A stretch of DNA of 64,000 bases. Origin: Paraspadella gotoi (Eukaryota > Chaetognatha). Shown here piece by piece: positions 35,651-49,400 of the stretch. A program made the translations under genes and the position numbers. The stretch spans positions 11,514,883-11,578,882 of the forward strand of contig CM119269.1 in NCBI GenBank assembly GCA_051294375.1. Reading direction: 5' to 3'. Every line of letters begins with the position of its first letter. Position 1 is the stretch's first letter. The notes under the pieces are model-generated. The model was not told where the DNA came from. It made no database searches and saw nothing but the letters and a program-made list of their open reading frames with translations.

Positions 35651-35842
35651 TAGAATGTTTCAATTGTATATTTTATTTTCTTCAGATGACCAAGGTTAAG
35701 AAGAAATGCTGGTAATAATGGCTGAAGATCCATTATACTGGTTTGTGAGATCATGGCCTGTGGTATAAATTCCTGCTCATAGTTGGGATTATCAACATCA
35801 AACACATGAAGATGAGGTCTTCAAAAACATCAATCATGTTAG

Positions 35843-35916
35843 GTAAGTTCTAAAACAACTTATAAACAACTTTTTTTGGAATAAACATTAAAACAATTAT
35901 AATCATGCTTTTATAG
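35843..35916 (+). other. 5' UTR intron of the 36 kb gene
   Basis: The donor is ATGTTAG/GTAAGTTC and the acceptor TTTTATAG/GAATATC, giving a 74-nt intron, the same length as the intron near the 3' end of this gene. The spliced leader contains a short upstream frame of about 13 codons that stops before the main ATG. Assignment to this gene rests on position and strand. Confidence 0.5.
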
Positions 35917-35969
35917 GAATATCAAGGATAATGCAATGAATTAACTAAGAATCAAAGTAAATTATAGTA

Positions 35970-38900
35970 ATGGCTACATCAGTTGGATTGCCTTGGGGTG
36001 ATAGGTCATCTCATTTTAAAGTCTCTTCGCGCCCAGCAACTACGTCACTATCGTTTTGTTCATATTATTCCGATGATTTGCAAAACTCGCCCCACGAACT
36101 TAAACCTAGGTTGTCAATTTCTGCCCATAATCCTAAACGAGTCAGTTTGTCCTTACCTTCATCTCCCCCGAGGGACGAACGATGCAAAGATGAAAAAGTC
36201 ACTTCTATAAAGTTTCATAATGGAAAATGTTTCGATTGCAACCACGTGGATAAGAACAAAAGCAAATGTTTACCGGAATGGTTCACTGCCCCTTCTGAAA
36301 ACCTTCTCGATTCAAAATCCACTACAAATTGCCCCTTTGATCCACAGAAGAGGAATCTTCGTCAGCCCGAGGGCGATGATGATGATTGTTATGTTTCAGA
36401 CGATTCCAGACAATGCTCTGAAGATTCTGTAAACATCGATCCTAGTTCATGTGAGATCTCCAAGTTGAATCCTCTTGGACAGGGACATTCTCGCTTCTTG
36501 GGACTTTTTAATTCTAGCGATAGTAACAATTCGACGAGTGACGTACCCGCTTTGAAAAATGAGATTAGGGATAATTTTACGAGTTCGTTCAGTGACGATG
36601 ACAGTGGTAACAGTGAGGATGAATATGACCGCAAGCAAGATCCAAACAGCCATTTTGAATCTGAATTGGATAATGGCTTTGAAGCTGTAAGACAGGGTTT
36701 AGCAAGATTAATAAGTATTTCGAGTGATGCAGATAAAGAATGTTCAAAAGAAAATAGAAAATTAAGATGTTTAGATTTTAAAAATAACAAATCTTCTGAT
36801 ATGCAATTAAAGTCGGGCAGTAGTGGTTCACGTCTCCTTAAATTATTCAACCCGGTACAAAAAGACTCAATTGAATCAAATCTATGGTCAAATTCGCCTT
36901 TATTGAATAATTCTATGTGGAGTTCAGAATCTTCTCTGTATGCTACTGCCACGTATGGGTCAAATCCAGTTTCTCAAGTAGGCAGTCCAAATATCGGTTC
37001 GCCCATTAGAAAAAGTTTGACACCTATTGCTATGAAAGTTCCCAATGTGACTAGCATTTCACCAACTGCTCCTTTGCATGTTCCAGCAACTACTTTCTCA
37101 GGATTCCCAGATTCTGATACATTGTCAAAGACTGCATTTAATGGATACACTGCTTGCGATCTGTCCCATGAGGAAGCAGAAATAGAAGCTGCTCTGGAAA
37201 GAGGTGAAGGCTTTTTCACTAATGATACTACTAGTAATAGCCCCAATAACGTTGCCACCGAATCGTCTGAAAAAGAAAAAGCAACCTTTGTTGACAACAC
37301 AATTTGGTCTCCCATGCTTGAGCATTTTTCTTGTATATCAGAAGAACTCATAGATTTACACTCAGTCACTCCTGAAACTCTAGAAAAATTAGCTCATGAG
37401 GCTGCTCACGATATAATTAATTGGTTAGATTCATGGATTGAAACGTGTTCGTTTCCAAACTGTTTACAACAAGAGAAATGTAGTGAGCCTGTGCAAAATT
37501 CTCCCTATGGTGAGAAGGATGAGCAATCTAAAAAATTCGAGACATTTCTTCAATCAAATCTTAGTTCGGAAAACTCATTTTACAAGGTTAATAATCCTGA
37601 TGGAATAAACGTTGGACCATTCCTTAATCATTTCAATGAAAAAACTTTACCTGAGACTACAGATTTTGTTATGACTAACAGAGAAGAGGAAAATTGTTAT
37701 AAAAATTCATCTGGTCTTCAACCTTGTTCCGGCCAATCTGGACTCCAATTCTTATTCAACAGTAGAGCTAGCAATATTTATAATTCCCATTATTTATTAT
37801 TCCCAGACTTGGTGCAATTATCCTCTTCATTTGAAACCAACAAAAGCCCCTCTTTTGGAGGACACTATAATTCAGATTTCTTGACCCAAATATTTTCAAC
37901 ATCATTTGGTTGGATGAATTCCTTAGACAATGTGAATGAAACTGACCAGCATTTACAAGCATTGTCTCCAAAAACACCATTCACGCCAACAGCAAATTTG
38001 TCAGGGAGTATGACTGTAATGGACAGAAAACAATCAATTAGCTTAGAGCACTTATGCAATGTAACAGCTACTGCAACAACCCTTCAAGGTCACCGAATTG
38101 ATCATACACCTTTTGTATCAACCGATTTTTTAGTACAGTATATGCAATCTCATTTTGATTATTTTGAGAATATATCACTAGAGAGTGAATTCATCAATGA
38201 GAATTTTTTGAATAATAGTAAAAGTAATTCAGTATCATTTAAAGATGGTTACATGAGACTGTATCGTCCGGTTCCAGTATTTCCATTACAGTTCATCAAT
38301 AAACTGTCTCTGACAAGTGGATCAGATAATTTAGAAGAAAGTCGACCAACGGAGGATCTTTATTTATCTCCAAAAACTCATTTTCGACCTATTACTCCCA
38401 GCAATAGTAATTTTCATGAAGAAGGTAATGAAAGTGAGGGAAAAACAGCCTTTAAATGTCAGTTGCTGGAAGATAATCAATCTGAAGACATTGATGATGA
38501 ATTGGTTGCAATCCATGAAGGAGCAGATCATTCAAAATTGGCGGAGATTTATGCACAAATGCAACTTCAACAACAGATTGCCGCAGAAAAAAAGCATAAC
38601 GTATCTCAGTTGGTAGTAGTAAATGATTGTTATACTGCAGATAATGAAAACGATGACATGGAATTAGCATACGAAGAGAAGCAACCAACAAAGTATGATG
38701 TTCAAGATTATGCTTTGGAATGTGCTGCTGAGGCTGCGGCTACAGCAGCAGTTAATGCTCTCGGGAGTACTGAACCCGAGGAAGCTCTCGCTATGTTAGA
38801 GGAATGGGAATGGAAAGAGTGCCTAGATATGTCTGAAAAATTTACGGAATTAGGTTATTTTGAAACCTACACCACAAAAAACCCAATAGAATGTCCTACT

Positions 38901-39499
38901 GAGGAAAATCAACCATTCAGCTTTACCTGTAGTTCATGGAGTGTAAATGATGATTCTTCAATTTTAAGAACCGTCAATGAGATGGAAGATATCAAAAGTA
39001 TATGGGTAAAGTCACAGTCAGTAGCTTCAAGAACCTTCAATAGCCATAACGATTTTGAAAAAGTTTCAACAAACGCATCTGGTAATCATGCAAATAATGA
39101 CAACAAAAATTTAAAAAAGTTGCCTCTAAATTTTGAGAGTTCCAATTTAATTCCAAGTGAAATAGAGGTATATTCAAAAATGAAAGGTTCTGAAGAAAGG
39201 ATACCTGAAATGAAAGTAGAAAAATCTTGCTATGTCAATTCATCAGAATTGAAAGAAGAAGCTATCAAACAGGGATTTGTGCCTTTCCAGGTTAGTAACA
39301 AATATTCTCAAGTATTGTTAAAAATAATTCGATTGCGCACATCTACAGATTTTTTTCTTTTTAGGTTGAAGATGGGGACGAGCATTTGCTCACCTCTCAT
39401 CTTATTCCAATGAATGTTGGAATTTGGTCAAAAGGAAACCAAAACAACTACAATGAAATTGAGTTGGGCAAATTAAATTGGTTTGCTGATCCTGGATAA
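35970..39499 (+). CDS. Large acidic Ser-rich protein, possible KIAA0232-family member
   Basis: The coding sequence is 35970-39290 joined to 39365-39499, with a 74-nt intron (CAG/GTTAGT, TTTTTAG/GTTG) in phase 0, giving 1151 residues. Without this splice the frame runs into the intron and stops. The protein has no signal peptide or membrane segment. It is Ser/Asn/Asp/Glu-rich and mostly disordered, with short conserved-looking islands: LSHEEAEIEAALERGEG (about residue 395), a helical ETLEKLAHEAAHDIINWLDS (about 470), SPKTHFRPITPS (about 802), a helix with LAEIYAQMQLQQQ, and an Ala-rich helix followed by LEEWEWKECLDMSEKF near the C-terminus. SPKTHFRPI closely resembles SPRTHFRPI as I recall it from vertebrate KIAA0232; the rest does not clearly match, so the family call is tentative and the function unknown. 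Confidence 0.85.
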
Positions 39500-40974
39500 A
39501 AATATTACTGGTTTTGTCTAGCTTTTATTATAAGTGTAAAACAAGTATCAGCTTTCTGAAATAATTAATTGCAAATAAGATCCAGGTAAAGCTTTAGTTA
39601 TTACACGAAGTATTAGTTGTTTGGGTATTTTTTACTATAATGATCATCTATCTGGTGTTGATAATTTTCTTTTGAGCTGACAGTACTACTATCACAGTCA
39701 TTATGTTTGTATAAATGTTTCAACAATCATAAATTCTATCTTACTAGTTACATAAGAAATGTAGTATCTCCAATTGATTTCAAAGACGTGTAAGAATTTT
39801 TTCTAAATTTGATAATTATCATTGTTTGAATATTTTGTTGAAATTATTATAAAATAGTTTTTTCTGTAGATTTAGTCAATCATTGTTGAAAAATTTACAG
39901 ATATATGCCCAAGTATTTATTTTAACATAATTTGTTCAGTAGGAGGTGATTTTTCATTTTATTTGTTTGCTTATACTTAATTATTAAATAATATATTTTT
40001 TTTTGTAAAAATGGAAATGGAGTAGGTCGAATTAAATTTTAAATGCAAAATAACTTTTTTCATTATTCTTTGCAATAACAGATAAATCTTCTGATATGGA
40101 TTTTAAAAGTTGCTGTTTCATTTTCTGTAAACCCTAACCATATTAGTTAAAAATTGTCAGTATACTTTTTTAAAGTTTTTTTAAAAGTTTATGATAAAAA
40201 ACGTTTCAAAAACTAATATGTTTTATAGTTAATAACTTGAATTATTTTTCTGCAGTTACTTAAGCTGGTACCATAGCTAAATGCTGAACATATTTTTCAT
40301 AAAGTCTGTAAACATGGATGCCTACAATTCTGCTGAAGTATTTTATAAAGTACATAGATTGGGAGATAACGTAAATATGTTGATTTAATTTAATGATAAA
40401 GTTTTGTATAGAATTATGATTCTTATAAGATGTTAAAATATTAACATTTTAGCAAAAACTTAAAATGCAATGTTAAGTAACAACTTGAGTTTTTGAAATA
40501 ATGTTTAAAAAAAAATCGTTGATCACCTGTTACAAAATCATTTCCTTCATTGTGAATGTATAATTGACAAGCTTCTTATGTTTTTGAAGATTAAAATTTA
40601 GATTAAATTTAAATTCTCTAGCCTCTTTTTAAAGATTTGTTACTGTTATTTTTGACAAATAAATTTTTTTTGCTGAATTAATTGAGTTTTTAAATATTTA
40701 AAACCTGAGAAAGTTTGATTTTTAAATAATAAAAAAACCGACTTGGGTAACTTTAACTTCTATGTATTATTATTTCCTGCTTTGTTTTTGGCCCACTTGA
40801 ACCAACTTGTAAAAATATAATACATGTTTCAATTAGCTAGCACGGCGGCATAACTTGCTTGAGGACTATAAGTGAACAGATGAAATCAGCAAAAACATGT
40901 TTTACGGTGTGATTGTATAGCCTTGTTGATTTTTGCTTATTTTCTTATTTTCTTCATTGACGCTTGAGGGCCTG
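39500..40974 (+). other. 3' UTR and flank of the 36 kb gene
   Basis: AT-rich with no coding content. A candidate poly(A) signal AATAAA is near 40,660 (GACAAATAAATTT). Others upstream cannot be excluded. Confidence 0.45.
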
Positions 40975-41083
40975 ATGTCCTTTCCACTGTTCAATGAAGA
41001 ACCCACGAAAATAGTGGGAAACAAAGGAACAGGAAGAATACAAGAATTCTACAGAGACCTGGCTTCTGGTCTTTTACTACTTA
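40975..41083 (+). CDS. Orphan first-exon candidate (36 codons plus 1 nt)
   Basis: An ATG opens a protein-like peptide (MSFPLFNEEPTKIVGNKG..., then GRIQEFYRDLASGLLLL) that ends at a strong donor, A/GTAAGAAT. The sequence is less AT-rich than its flanks and has balanced amino-acid use. I do not recognise the family and found no following exon before the convergent SOBP gene. It may be the start of a gene whose remaining exons lie inside or beyond SOBP, an alternative 3' exon, or a relic. Confidence 0.4.
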
Positions 41084-41534
41084 GTAAGAATACGTTTAGG
41101 ATTTTGTTTATTTTTTAAACTTTTCAGTTTCCATCGTACAGAATGTTAATTATAACTGAGTTGAACAACGGTAATTTGTTAATTTTCTTTCCTAACAATA
41201 CGCCATAATGAATGTGTAAAAAAATATTTTTTTGACTGAAAACATATTTATTGCATTTTCTTTCAAAATTAACACTTCAATTATATCTGTTATGTGACTA
41301 GTAGTGGTAATTTTTTGGGATGCCAGGTTCAAAATATAGTATAGTATGCTTCCATATTTATGGTAATTTGAACACAGACATGACATATTAATATGGAATC
41401 AAAACAACTTTAAAAGAGATTTCAAATGGGAAGGGTTTTTTATTGTTTCTAATTAATTAACTTATTGGTGCATATTGATGAGGGGAAAGAAGTCTTTTTT
41501 TCAAGGTCATCTCATTAATAACGATTATCATCAG

Positions 41535-41765
41535 AGAGTTGAAAATTAGGTATTATGGTGGATTAAAATCCACAAACCGCTCATCAGCGGCCATTGGTGC
41601 CCGAGGCAAGTCGTTCGCCTCCCAACTTAAAGGTCTGGGGTTCTAACCCGGTGGTCGCTTAACCCGCCTGTAACATGGTGTTACAGCCTGATCCGAAGCT
41701 CAGGGACTGCTTATATTGAACGGTTCTGTCGCTAACACACAACAATCATTACTGTCTCTTCAGCA
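41535..41765 (+). repeat. tRNA-Gly-derived SINE (family B), full-length reference copy
   Basis: The head from about 41,598 (GGCCATTGGTGCCCGAGGC) through TTCGCCTCCCAAC to box B GGTTCTAACCCGG follows the layout of tRNA-Gly(CCC): A box TGGTGCCCGAGG, anticodon loop CTCCCAA, T-arm. The body follows (GTAACATGGTGTTACAGCC palindrome), and the tail ends TCATTACTGTCTCTT. Confidence 0.75.
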
Positions 41766-41996
41766 TGATCGTATTCACTGGATATGCATTCTTAAAACGA
41801 AACATCTGTCAGAAAGCGTCATTGGGATAAGTATAGGGTTTAATGGTATTCGATTAGATTTGTTTTTAAGGCCAAGAAAACGTAAACTGAAAAATTGTCA
41901 TCGTGAGGAGAAAGTGGAAGGAAGAAACGAGAAAAAAGTAAAATTAAAAAACTACAAGAAATATCATTTTTACATTTAAACGTAAACTATTTTTTT

Positions 41997-42847
41997 TCAT
42001 TGAACCTCGATGCTGTTTTGTTTTCGAATTACGTCGTCATCGTCGCCGACTTTGACGATTCGGCGTCGAGCTTCGGCGTTGTCGGTTCCATCTTCGGTGG
42101 TGCCCGTCGTGAGCGGCGCCTCTTCGTCGCGCGACGAACCCTTTTCTCCGGCGCAGCAGTCTTGGCACTGAATTAGCGCCAAACCAGAGACGGCGCCGTC
42201 GCCGGTTCCATCCTCTTGCGGCGCCAGAGGTTTATTGGCGTCGGTCGCTGTCTCATCGACGGCCTCATCATCCCGGAGCTCTTTTTCGGACGACGTCGTC
42301 TTCAGGCCGAGAATCTGTTCCTTCGTCATTGGAACCGGAATCGGCAGCGGCAGGGGAACCGGGATCAGCAGGGGAAACGGCAGTAGCAGCGTGGATTGAG
42401 GGACGGCGTGACGGAGCAGCGGCAAAAGCGGGAAGGAGGAGTTGGAGCGAGGAAAAGAGAGTCGTTGGGATTTGGAGGCGGCGTCGGTGGCGACGGCAGC
42501 GGCGTCGCACAACGGCGCCATTTTGGTATCGAGATCGTCTGGCGGCGAAGGATGAGGAGAATCGGGAAGATGAAAAAATGGAGAAGCAAACGAATCAACG
42601 GAAGACGAAGCCACACCCGCTGGAGACGAGACGGTGCCGCGCGACGCTGGACGGAAAGCGCCGTCCGTCGTGGGCGTTGAGGCGACGACGCCCGGGGTCG
42701 AAAGCGGAACGTCCGGCGTCATTGATGAAAGGAGCGGCGTTAAAGATGGCCGACAAGGAGGTGGAGATGAGGGAAGAGGATTGGCCACTCCCATAAAATT
42801 GGCGGGAAGGAGAGAAGGCGAGAGGAAGGTGGTAGATGGGTGAGCAT
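41997..42847 (-). CDS. SOBP: SOBP terminal exon, Pro-rich tract and acidic tail
   Basis: The exon begins in phase with the previous exon (split Asp codon). About 190 residues of low-complexity Pro/Ser/Thr come first, then the [12 protein letters not shown] tract and [10 protein letters not shown], a short QCQDCC Cys cluster, and a C-terminus rich in Asp, Glu and Arg ending QNSIEVQ. The 3' UTR would continue into the AT-rich sequence below 41,997. Confidence 0.85.
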
Positions 42848-43338
42848 CTGAGGGTAAGGATACAATAATACAATAATCATAATTAATAGAAATTAAAAAG
42901 TAAGTACAAAGACTTATAATTTTAATAAAATTTAATAAGTAAGAGCGAGAGAAGGAGAGAAACGGAACAATCTTTTCATCCCATTTCAAAAACGATCTCA
43001 CAAACCTTTAGGCGACAACACAACCGCATCCAATCCTTTGCTCTGCAATCTTTTGCTTCCGTTTTCGCCCGAGCAAATTCTTCTCTTGACGCCGACAACC
43101 GAAGGCGTATTCCGAACGCCGCCAGTCTCGCCGCTCTTTCCGATTCTGCTCGCCCGTCGGGTTTGTGGGGCGGTCTTCTCTCTCTCCCGCTGCTTCCGCT
43201 CCGCCGCCTGCAGGGCCCGGACGGCGCGCAGCGGAAGACCGCCGCTTCGCTCCGCGACGGGATCGTGGAATCCGCGTAGCACCAGGGCTTCGCGGGAAAC
43301 CTGAAGATTTTTCAAAAATGTTTGGAAAAAAAATTAGC

Positions 43339-43405
<67 letters not shown>

Positions 43406-46400
43406 CTCTCCTCTCTCTTTCTCTCTTTCTCTCTTTCTCTCTCTCTCTCTCACTAAATCGATCAATCCACAATTAAATGAATTGATCAAGCCATCAAGAG
43501 ATCTATTAATCAATCAATCAATCAATTAATCAACCACCTCACCCTCGAATCTCCTTCGTTCCTACTCGTCGCCTCCGGAGATTTGGCGCTCAAATCGAAT
43601 GGCGTCGTCCGAACATCGAAGGCGCCGTTAATGTCACCGGTCGGGATGGCGGATTCGGGCCTCGTCGGCGTCTTGACGCCGAGTTCTTCGGAGTCATCAA
43701 CCGGACGGAGTTTCAACTCCAAGTTCAACGGTTGCTGATTGGAGAGACGAAATGAAAAGGGAAATTGACATGAGTGACAAAGGGCATGTCTAGTGGCAAA
43801 TGGCATGACTAATGCCAATTGTTTAGACAAATAGGAAAATGTCATAAATGGCAAATTACATGACCAGTGGAAATTGTTCGGACAAATAGAAAAATGTCAT
43901 AAGTAGAAAATGACATATCTAATGGCAATTGACATGACAAATGGCAATGACATGACAAGATCCACTTGACACGACAAGTGGCAATTGCAATCTCAAAGAG
44001 AAACAATAATACTATTGTAGCAAATAATATATAAAATTGTCCACTAACCTCCGCTTCTGCATCATCGACGACGTCAACCGCCATCGACTTCGACGCCGCC
44101 TCAGGAGAAAAAGATGCCCAACCGGCGTCGACCAGCGGAGCCGTAGCCGAAGCCGCTGCTCTGTCGGGCGGCGTAAGATGTGGCGTGGAGAGAGTGGCGG
44201 CGAGAGGAGGCGTGGCCAGATTCGACGCACCGATTCGAACGCCGCTGCTGGAGCATCCGGCGACGGCGGCGGCGGCTGCGGCAAAGTTGGCTTCTTGCTG
44301 CAGCGTCATGTGAGCCTGGAAGAAAAAAAAGTTGCGGAAGAAATTGTTGTATATTAATGCTTGACCCGGATTTTAAATTTTTTGAACCCAGTACCATAAA
44401 ATAAATATAAAATAAGTAAATAAAGAAATAAATAAAATATCTAGTCGGGCATTGCATAAGTTCACCCCGCCTATAACTGTACGACTAAGCTCTGACGAAA
44501 AAATCCAAAGGTTTTTATCGAGCCTACCGGCGAAGCCGGTTCAGGCTCAATATTGATTCGGGTCAGCTTCTTTGTGACGTCGTCGTCGTAGTCGTCGTCG
44601 TCAGCGTCACGCTGTTTTTATATAAAAACTACTACGCTTTTATAGGTTTGGCTGGGACTAACCGTTTTTTTTTAAATAAAAATTATTATGAATTATGATA
44701 AAGTTTTACAAAAGTGTGCGATCATAGTAAGTTAAAAATTTAGATATGGCTTCTCATCTTGAAATAGCTTTGATATTTTCTTATTACATTTGGATTTAAG
44801 TATTTTTATCGAGCCATGACCGGCGAAGCCGGTTCAGGCTTGATATTGATTCGGGTCAGCTTCTTTGTGACGTCATCGTCGTCGTCGGCGTCACGCTTTT
44901 TTGCATAAAAACTACTACGCTTTTATAGTTTTGGCTGGACTTACCGTTTTTTTCAAATAAAAATTATTATTAATTACGATGAAGTTTTATAAAAGTGTGC
45001 GATCATAGTAAGTTAAAAATTTAGATATGGCTTCTCATCTTGAAATAGCTCTGATATTTTCTTATTACATTTGGATTTAAGTATTTTTTGTTTGAATTTC
45101 CACTTCATTTTGATTTACTGCAATATGCAAATGAGATTATAGTACTCATTATAGTATCCAAATTAGTATATAGAAATGCTTTAATCTAATTTACATATTG
45201 CAGTATATAATATTGAAGATGAAATTCAAAAAATTTTTTTTCAATCTATAATAAAAATGGGAACTCAAAGGAACTTTTTAATAAGAAGCTATATCTTAAT
45301 TTTAATACAAATAAAAATAAAATCGTTAACAACCTATGATTAAAAAAATTGTAAAAATTTCCAATTGTAAACATTTTTTGCCTTTCTTTTATTTATTTTT
45401 TAATTATATATATATTTTTTTTTTAAGCGCTGCCTTTTCTGAATTGTTTAAAAACGATTTCAGGCTCTCTCTCCGTCTTTCTCAGTCTCTCTCTGTGTGC
45501 GTCTGTCTCTCTCTGTACGATCTCTTGCGTGATCGTTTGTTTTTTGAAAAATTCTTATTATTTCTTTCCTTCTAAAAACTTTTATTATCGCCATTTATTT
45601 TTTTTCTCAATACAAAATCCAAAATTTACATCCAAAATTTTCGTGAATTCATTTTAGAAAAAGGGAAGAATAACTTATAATGCAGGCAATGTCACATGTA
45701 CATCAACTTGTGTGATCTATTATATATGCAGCACTTTCGCCGAATAATATAATTGCATGCATCACATTTTTTTCAAAAAAAAATTTGTTTTTATTTATTA
45801 TTGTAACTTTGGACCGGTTGGTCCACTATTAGCAAATTATATCTAAAATAGGAGTTGATAAGAGAGATATAGTCAAATTAAACATTATTTTTTTTGTTAT
45901 TCTGATAATTTGTACTATTATTAATTTATAAATATTTTTAGTGTATATATTTAATCATTTTTATCTTTTTTTTAAATAATAATTATTTGAGTTGTGATAA
46001 CTATTTATAAATTAATTAAATATGCAAATATAAAATTTGACCTTGGTCTGGTTTCTTCCTAAAAAAAGAACAATCAAAAATTTCATTCAAGATTAAATTT
46101 TTTTAAAATGAGGAAATAAAATTTTTTTTGATAAGTAAAAAAAATATTTGGAAGTCAAAAATATCATAGTCGTTAACTGAGTATTTTCAACTATATATTT
46201 TGTTAATAGGGATAGGGAATCAAAAATTTAGTATGGGAACATGCTCAAACGAAAATTTATGCATTTTTAAGTTTACTTTCAATGTACAAAAAATTTCTTA
46301 TATGGCTCTATACCCAAATATTTATTTTGTAATATTTTTTTATAGAAAGGAAAAGAGTTTGTCCCTACTGATATTCATCGAAAAATGAGTTCAGCTCTGC

Positions 46401-49400
46401 AGCGGGGGTCCAGCGGCGGTCCAGCGGCTGTCCAGCTTCTCTCTATCTTTTTCTCTCTCTCTCTCTTTCTCTTTCTCTCTCTCTCTCTCTCTTTTTTTGC
46501 TTCTAAAAACTTTTATTATCGCCATTTATTCCGAGCTTTTTTCTCAATACAAAATCCCAAATTTACATCCGAGATTTTTGTGGATTTTTTTCCTAAAAAT
46601 TCTGATTATTCTTTATATAAACGAGAGAGACCTAATAATGCGTTTCATTGGCGGGAAAACTGTCCAGACTCTCTCTCTCTCTCATACACGCATTTGTTTG
46701 TTTTATTTACGATGAATGATTCATCGCGTCAATGAATGATTATCATCATATCAATGTATGACTATCATCGCATCAATCATTTGATTATCATCACATCAGT
46801 CATTTTGTTATCATCACATCAATTATTGGTTATCATCGCGTCAATATTTGGTTATCATCGCATAAATATTTGGTTATCATCGCATCAATATTTGGTTATC
46901 ATCGCATCGATATTTGGTTACCATCGAAAGCTGTCTCGATTATTATGCTTTTAAGATTTTTTTTGTTTGAATTTCCACTTCATTATGATTTACTGCAATA
47001 TGCAAATGAGATTATAGTACTCATTATAGTATCCAAATTAGTATATAGAAATGCTTTAATCTAATTTACATATTGCAGTATATAATATTGAAGATGAAAT
47101 TCAAAAAAAAATTTTTAAATCTATAATAAAAATGGGAACTTTTCAATGAGAAGCTATATCTTAATTTTAATACAAATAAAAATAAAATCGTTAACAACCT
47201 ATGATTGGAAAAAATTGGAAAAATTTCCAATTGTAAACCATTGTAACATTTTTTGCCTTTTATTTTTATTATATTTTATTTATTTTTTAATTATATAAAT
47301 TTTAGGATTTTAGGATTAGGTATGTTGATTCGGCAGTTGAAAGACTTTGGAAAATATTTGTTATTCATTTGAGAAAGGATTTAGAACAAGATTATTGGGT
47401 GGCCAAATTAAATGGCAGATTGGGAAATTTTTAAAAAAAGAATCTTATTGGGTAATGTACAGTAGTGTGGAGTGAAGAAAAGATTGAGCGATGGAACAAT
47501 GTTTTTTTGCTGCCTTTGTATATGTAATTAAAAATAATTACGCCCCTTTTCAAAAAAAAATTGCATAACAGTATCATTAATTGAATTTTTTTTATAGTAA
47601 TATCCTTATAAAATCATAAAATTTCAAAATTATATTTTTTTAATTTTAAGAACAGTTTTGGATTTGCCGAAAAAAACTGAAAAACTTTTGTAAAATATGT
47701 TACATGATATTTTTAGGTTAAAGCTGTAAAAAATGACCAAAACGTTTCATCATATAATAGTTTCTACTACAAAGTGTAAAAAAGTAGAGAATTTGACCTT
47801 TTTTTCAATTTTTGATGCTGAAGACATTGAAATTTTTAATAACATATTTTATATTTTTGATCTAATTTTTTATAAATAATCCGAATCTTTAATAAATATT
47901 TAAAAAAAATTATTTTGAAAATTTATGATTTTATAAGAATATTACTATAAATATATTGTAATTAATGATACTGTTCCCAAAAAAATATAAGCAAAATATT
48001 TTTTGTACTCCTTAATCATACTATCTCATGTCTAAATATCCTTGTTTGATCACTCAAATAAAATTTATGTTCCCCAGCGCTCCACTCTAATGTACAGGGT
48101 ACATTAAATGAGGATGGGATTATAGAGTGGGGAAACTTAAACGGGTTAAAATTGGTTATTGGAACTTATTTAACCAATGAGGGCATTTCGTATTGGGTAT
48201 TGAGGGTTCACATATTTATATTTTTATTAACATGTCTTTGTTTATTAGCATTTTTGTTTTTATTATTATTATCATAATTTATATTAGAGTCCCTTTGTTT
48301 TTTATTGTAATTGTTTTTATTAGCGTCTCTTAGTTTTTATATACTCTTACATATACTTACGAGATATAGGTTTTTGAGTATTCGTTAGCATCTTATTTAG
48401 TTTTTAGCTTGAAAAAAAATTTAAAAAATTACACTTACATTATATAGTTTTTGTGTATCTGTACTCTTACACTTACGTGATATAGTGTTTTGTATTTCTG
48501 TTAGCGTCTCATGTCGTTAATTTTTTAAATAAAAAAAAAAAATTTAAGGCGCTGCCTTTTCTGAATCGTTTAAAAACGAGTTCAGGCTCTGCAGTGACTG
48601 TTCAGCTGCCTTCCAGAGACTGTCCAGCTTTCTTTCTCTCTCTCTGTTTCTGTCTGTCTTTCTCTTTCTGTCTCTCTCTCTCTTTTTCTCACTCTCTCTG
48701 TACGATCTCTTGCGTGATCGTTTTTTGAAAAATTTTGATTATTTTTTTTACTTCTATAAACTTTTATCGCCATTTATTCCGCGCTTTTTTCTCAATGCAA
48801 AATCTCAAATTTACATCCGAGATTTTCGTGGATTTATTCTCTTTCTTTCTCTCTCTCTTTCTTTCTTTCTTTTTCTCTCTCTCTCTCTCATACACGCATT
48901 TGTTTGATTTATTTATGATGAAATGTTCATTGCGTACTTGTAACAAATTCTAATTGTAAACAATTGTAACATTTTTCCCTTTCTTTTATTTCTTTTTAAA
49001 TTATATATATATATTTTTTTCCTATATTTGTCAGTTGCTGCCTCTTCTGAACCCTTTAAAAACGAGTTCAGGCTCTGCAGTGATTGTACAACTGCCTTCA
49101 GCGGCCTGTCCAGCTTTCTCTCTTTCTCTCTCTCTCTGTCTATCAATTTCTTTCTCTTTCTGTCTGTCTCTCTCTCTCTGTCTCTGTCTCTCTCCCTCTC
49201 TCTGTACGATCTCTTGCGTGATCGTTTTTTGAAAAATTTTGATTATTTTTTTCCTTTTAAAAACTTTTATTATCGCCATTTATTCTGCGCTTTTTTCTCA
49301 ATGCAAAATCCCAAATTTACATCCGAGATTTTCGTGAATTTATTCTCTTTCTTTCTTTCTCTCTCTTTCTCTCTTTCTTTCACTCATACACTCATTTGTT

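Noticed and set aside
36389-37369. Minus-strand frames of 131 and 187 codons
   Set aside because: They are antisense shadows of the long coding exon on the plus strand, created by its codon composition.
39244-39300. Possible PAM2 (PABP-binding) motif in the C-terminus of the 36 kb gene (LKEEAIKQGFVP)
   Set aside because: The Ala-to-Phe spacing is two residues longer than the PAM2 consensus and the Asn after Leu is absent.
42300-42850. Several plus-strand Arg-rich frames over the last SOBP exon
   Set aside because: They are complements of the Pro/Ser-rich coding strand, where the SOBP reading is supported by phase and the conserved proline tract.
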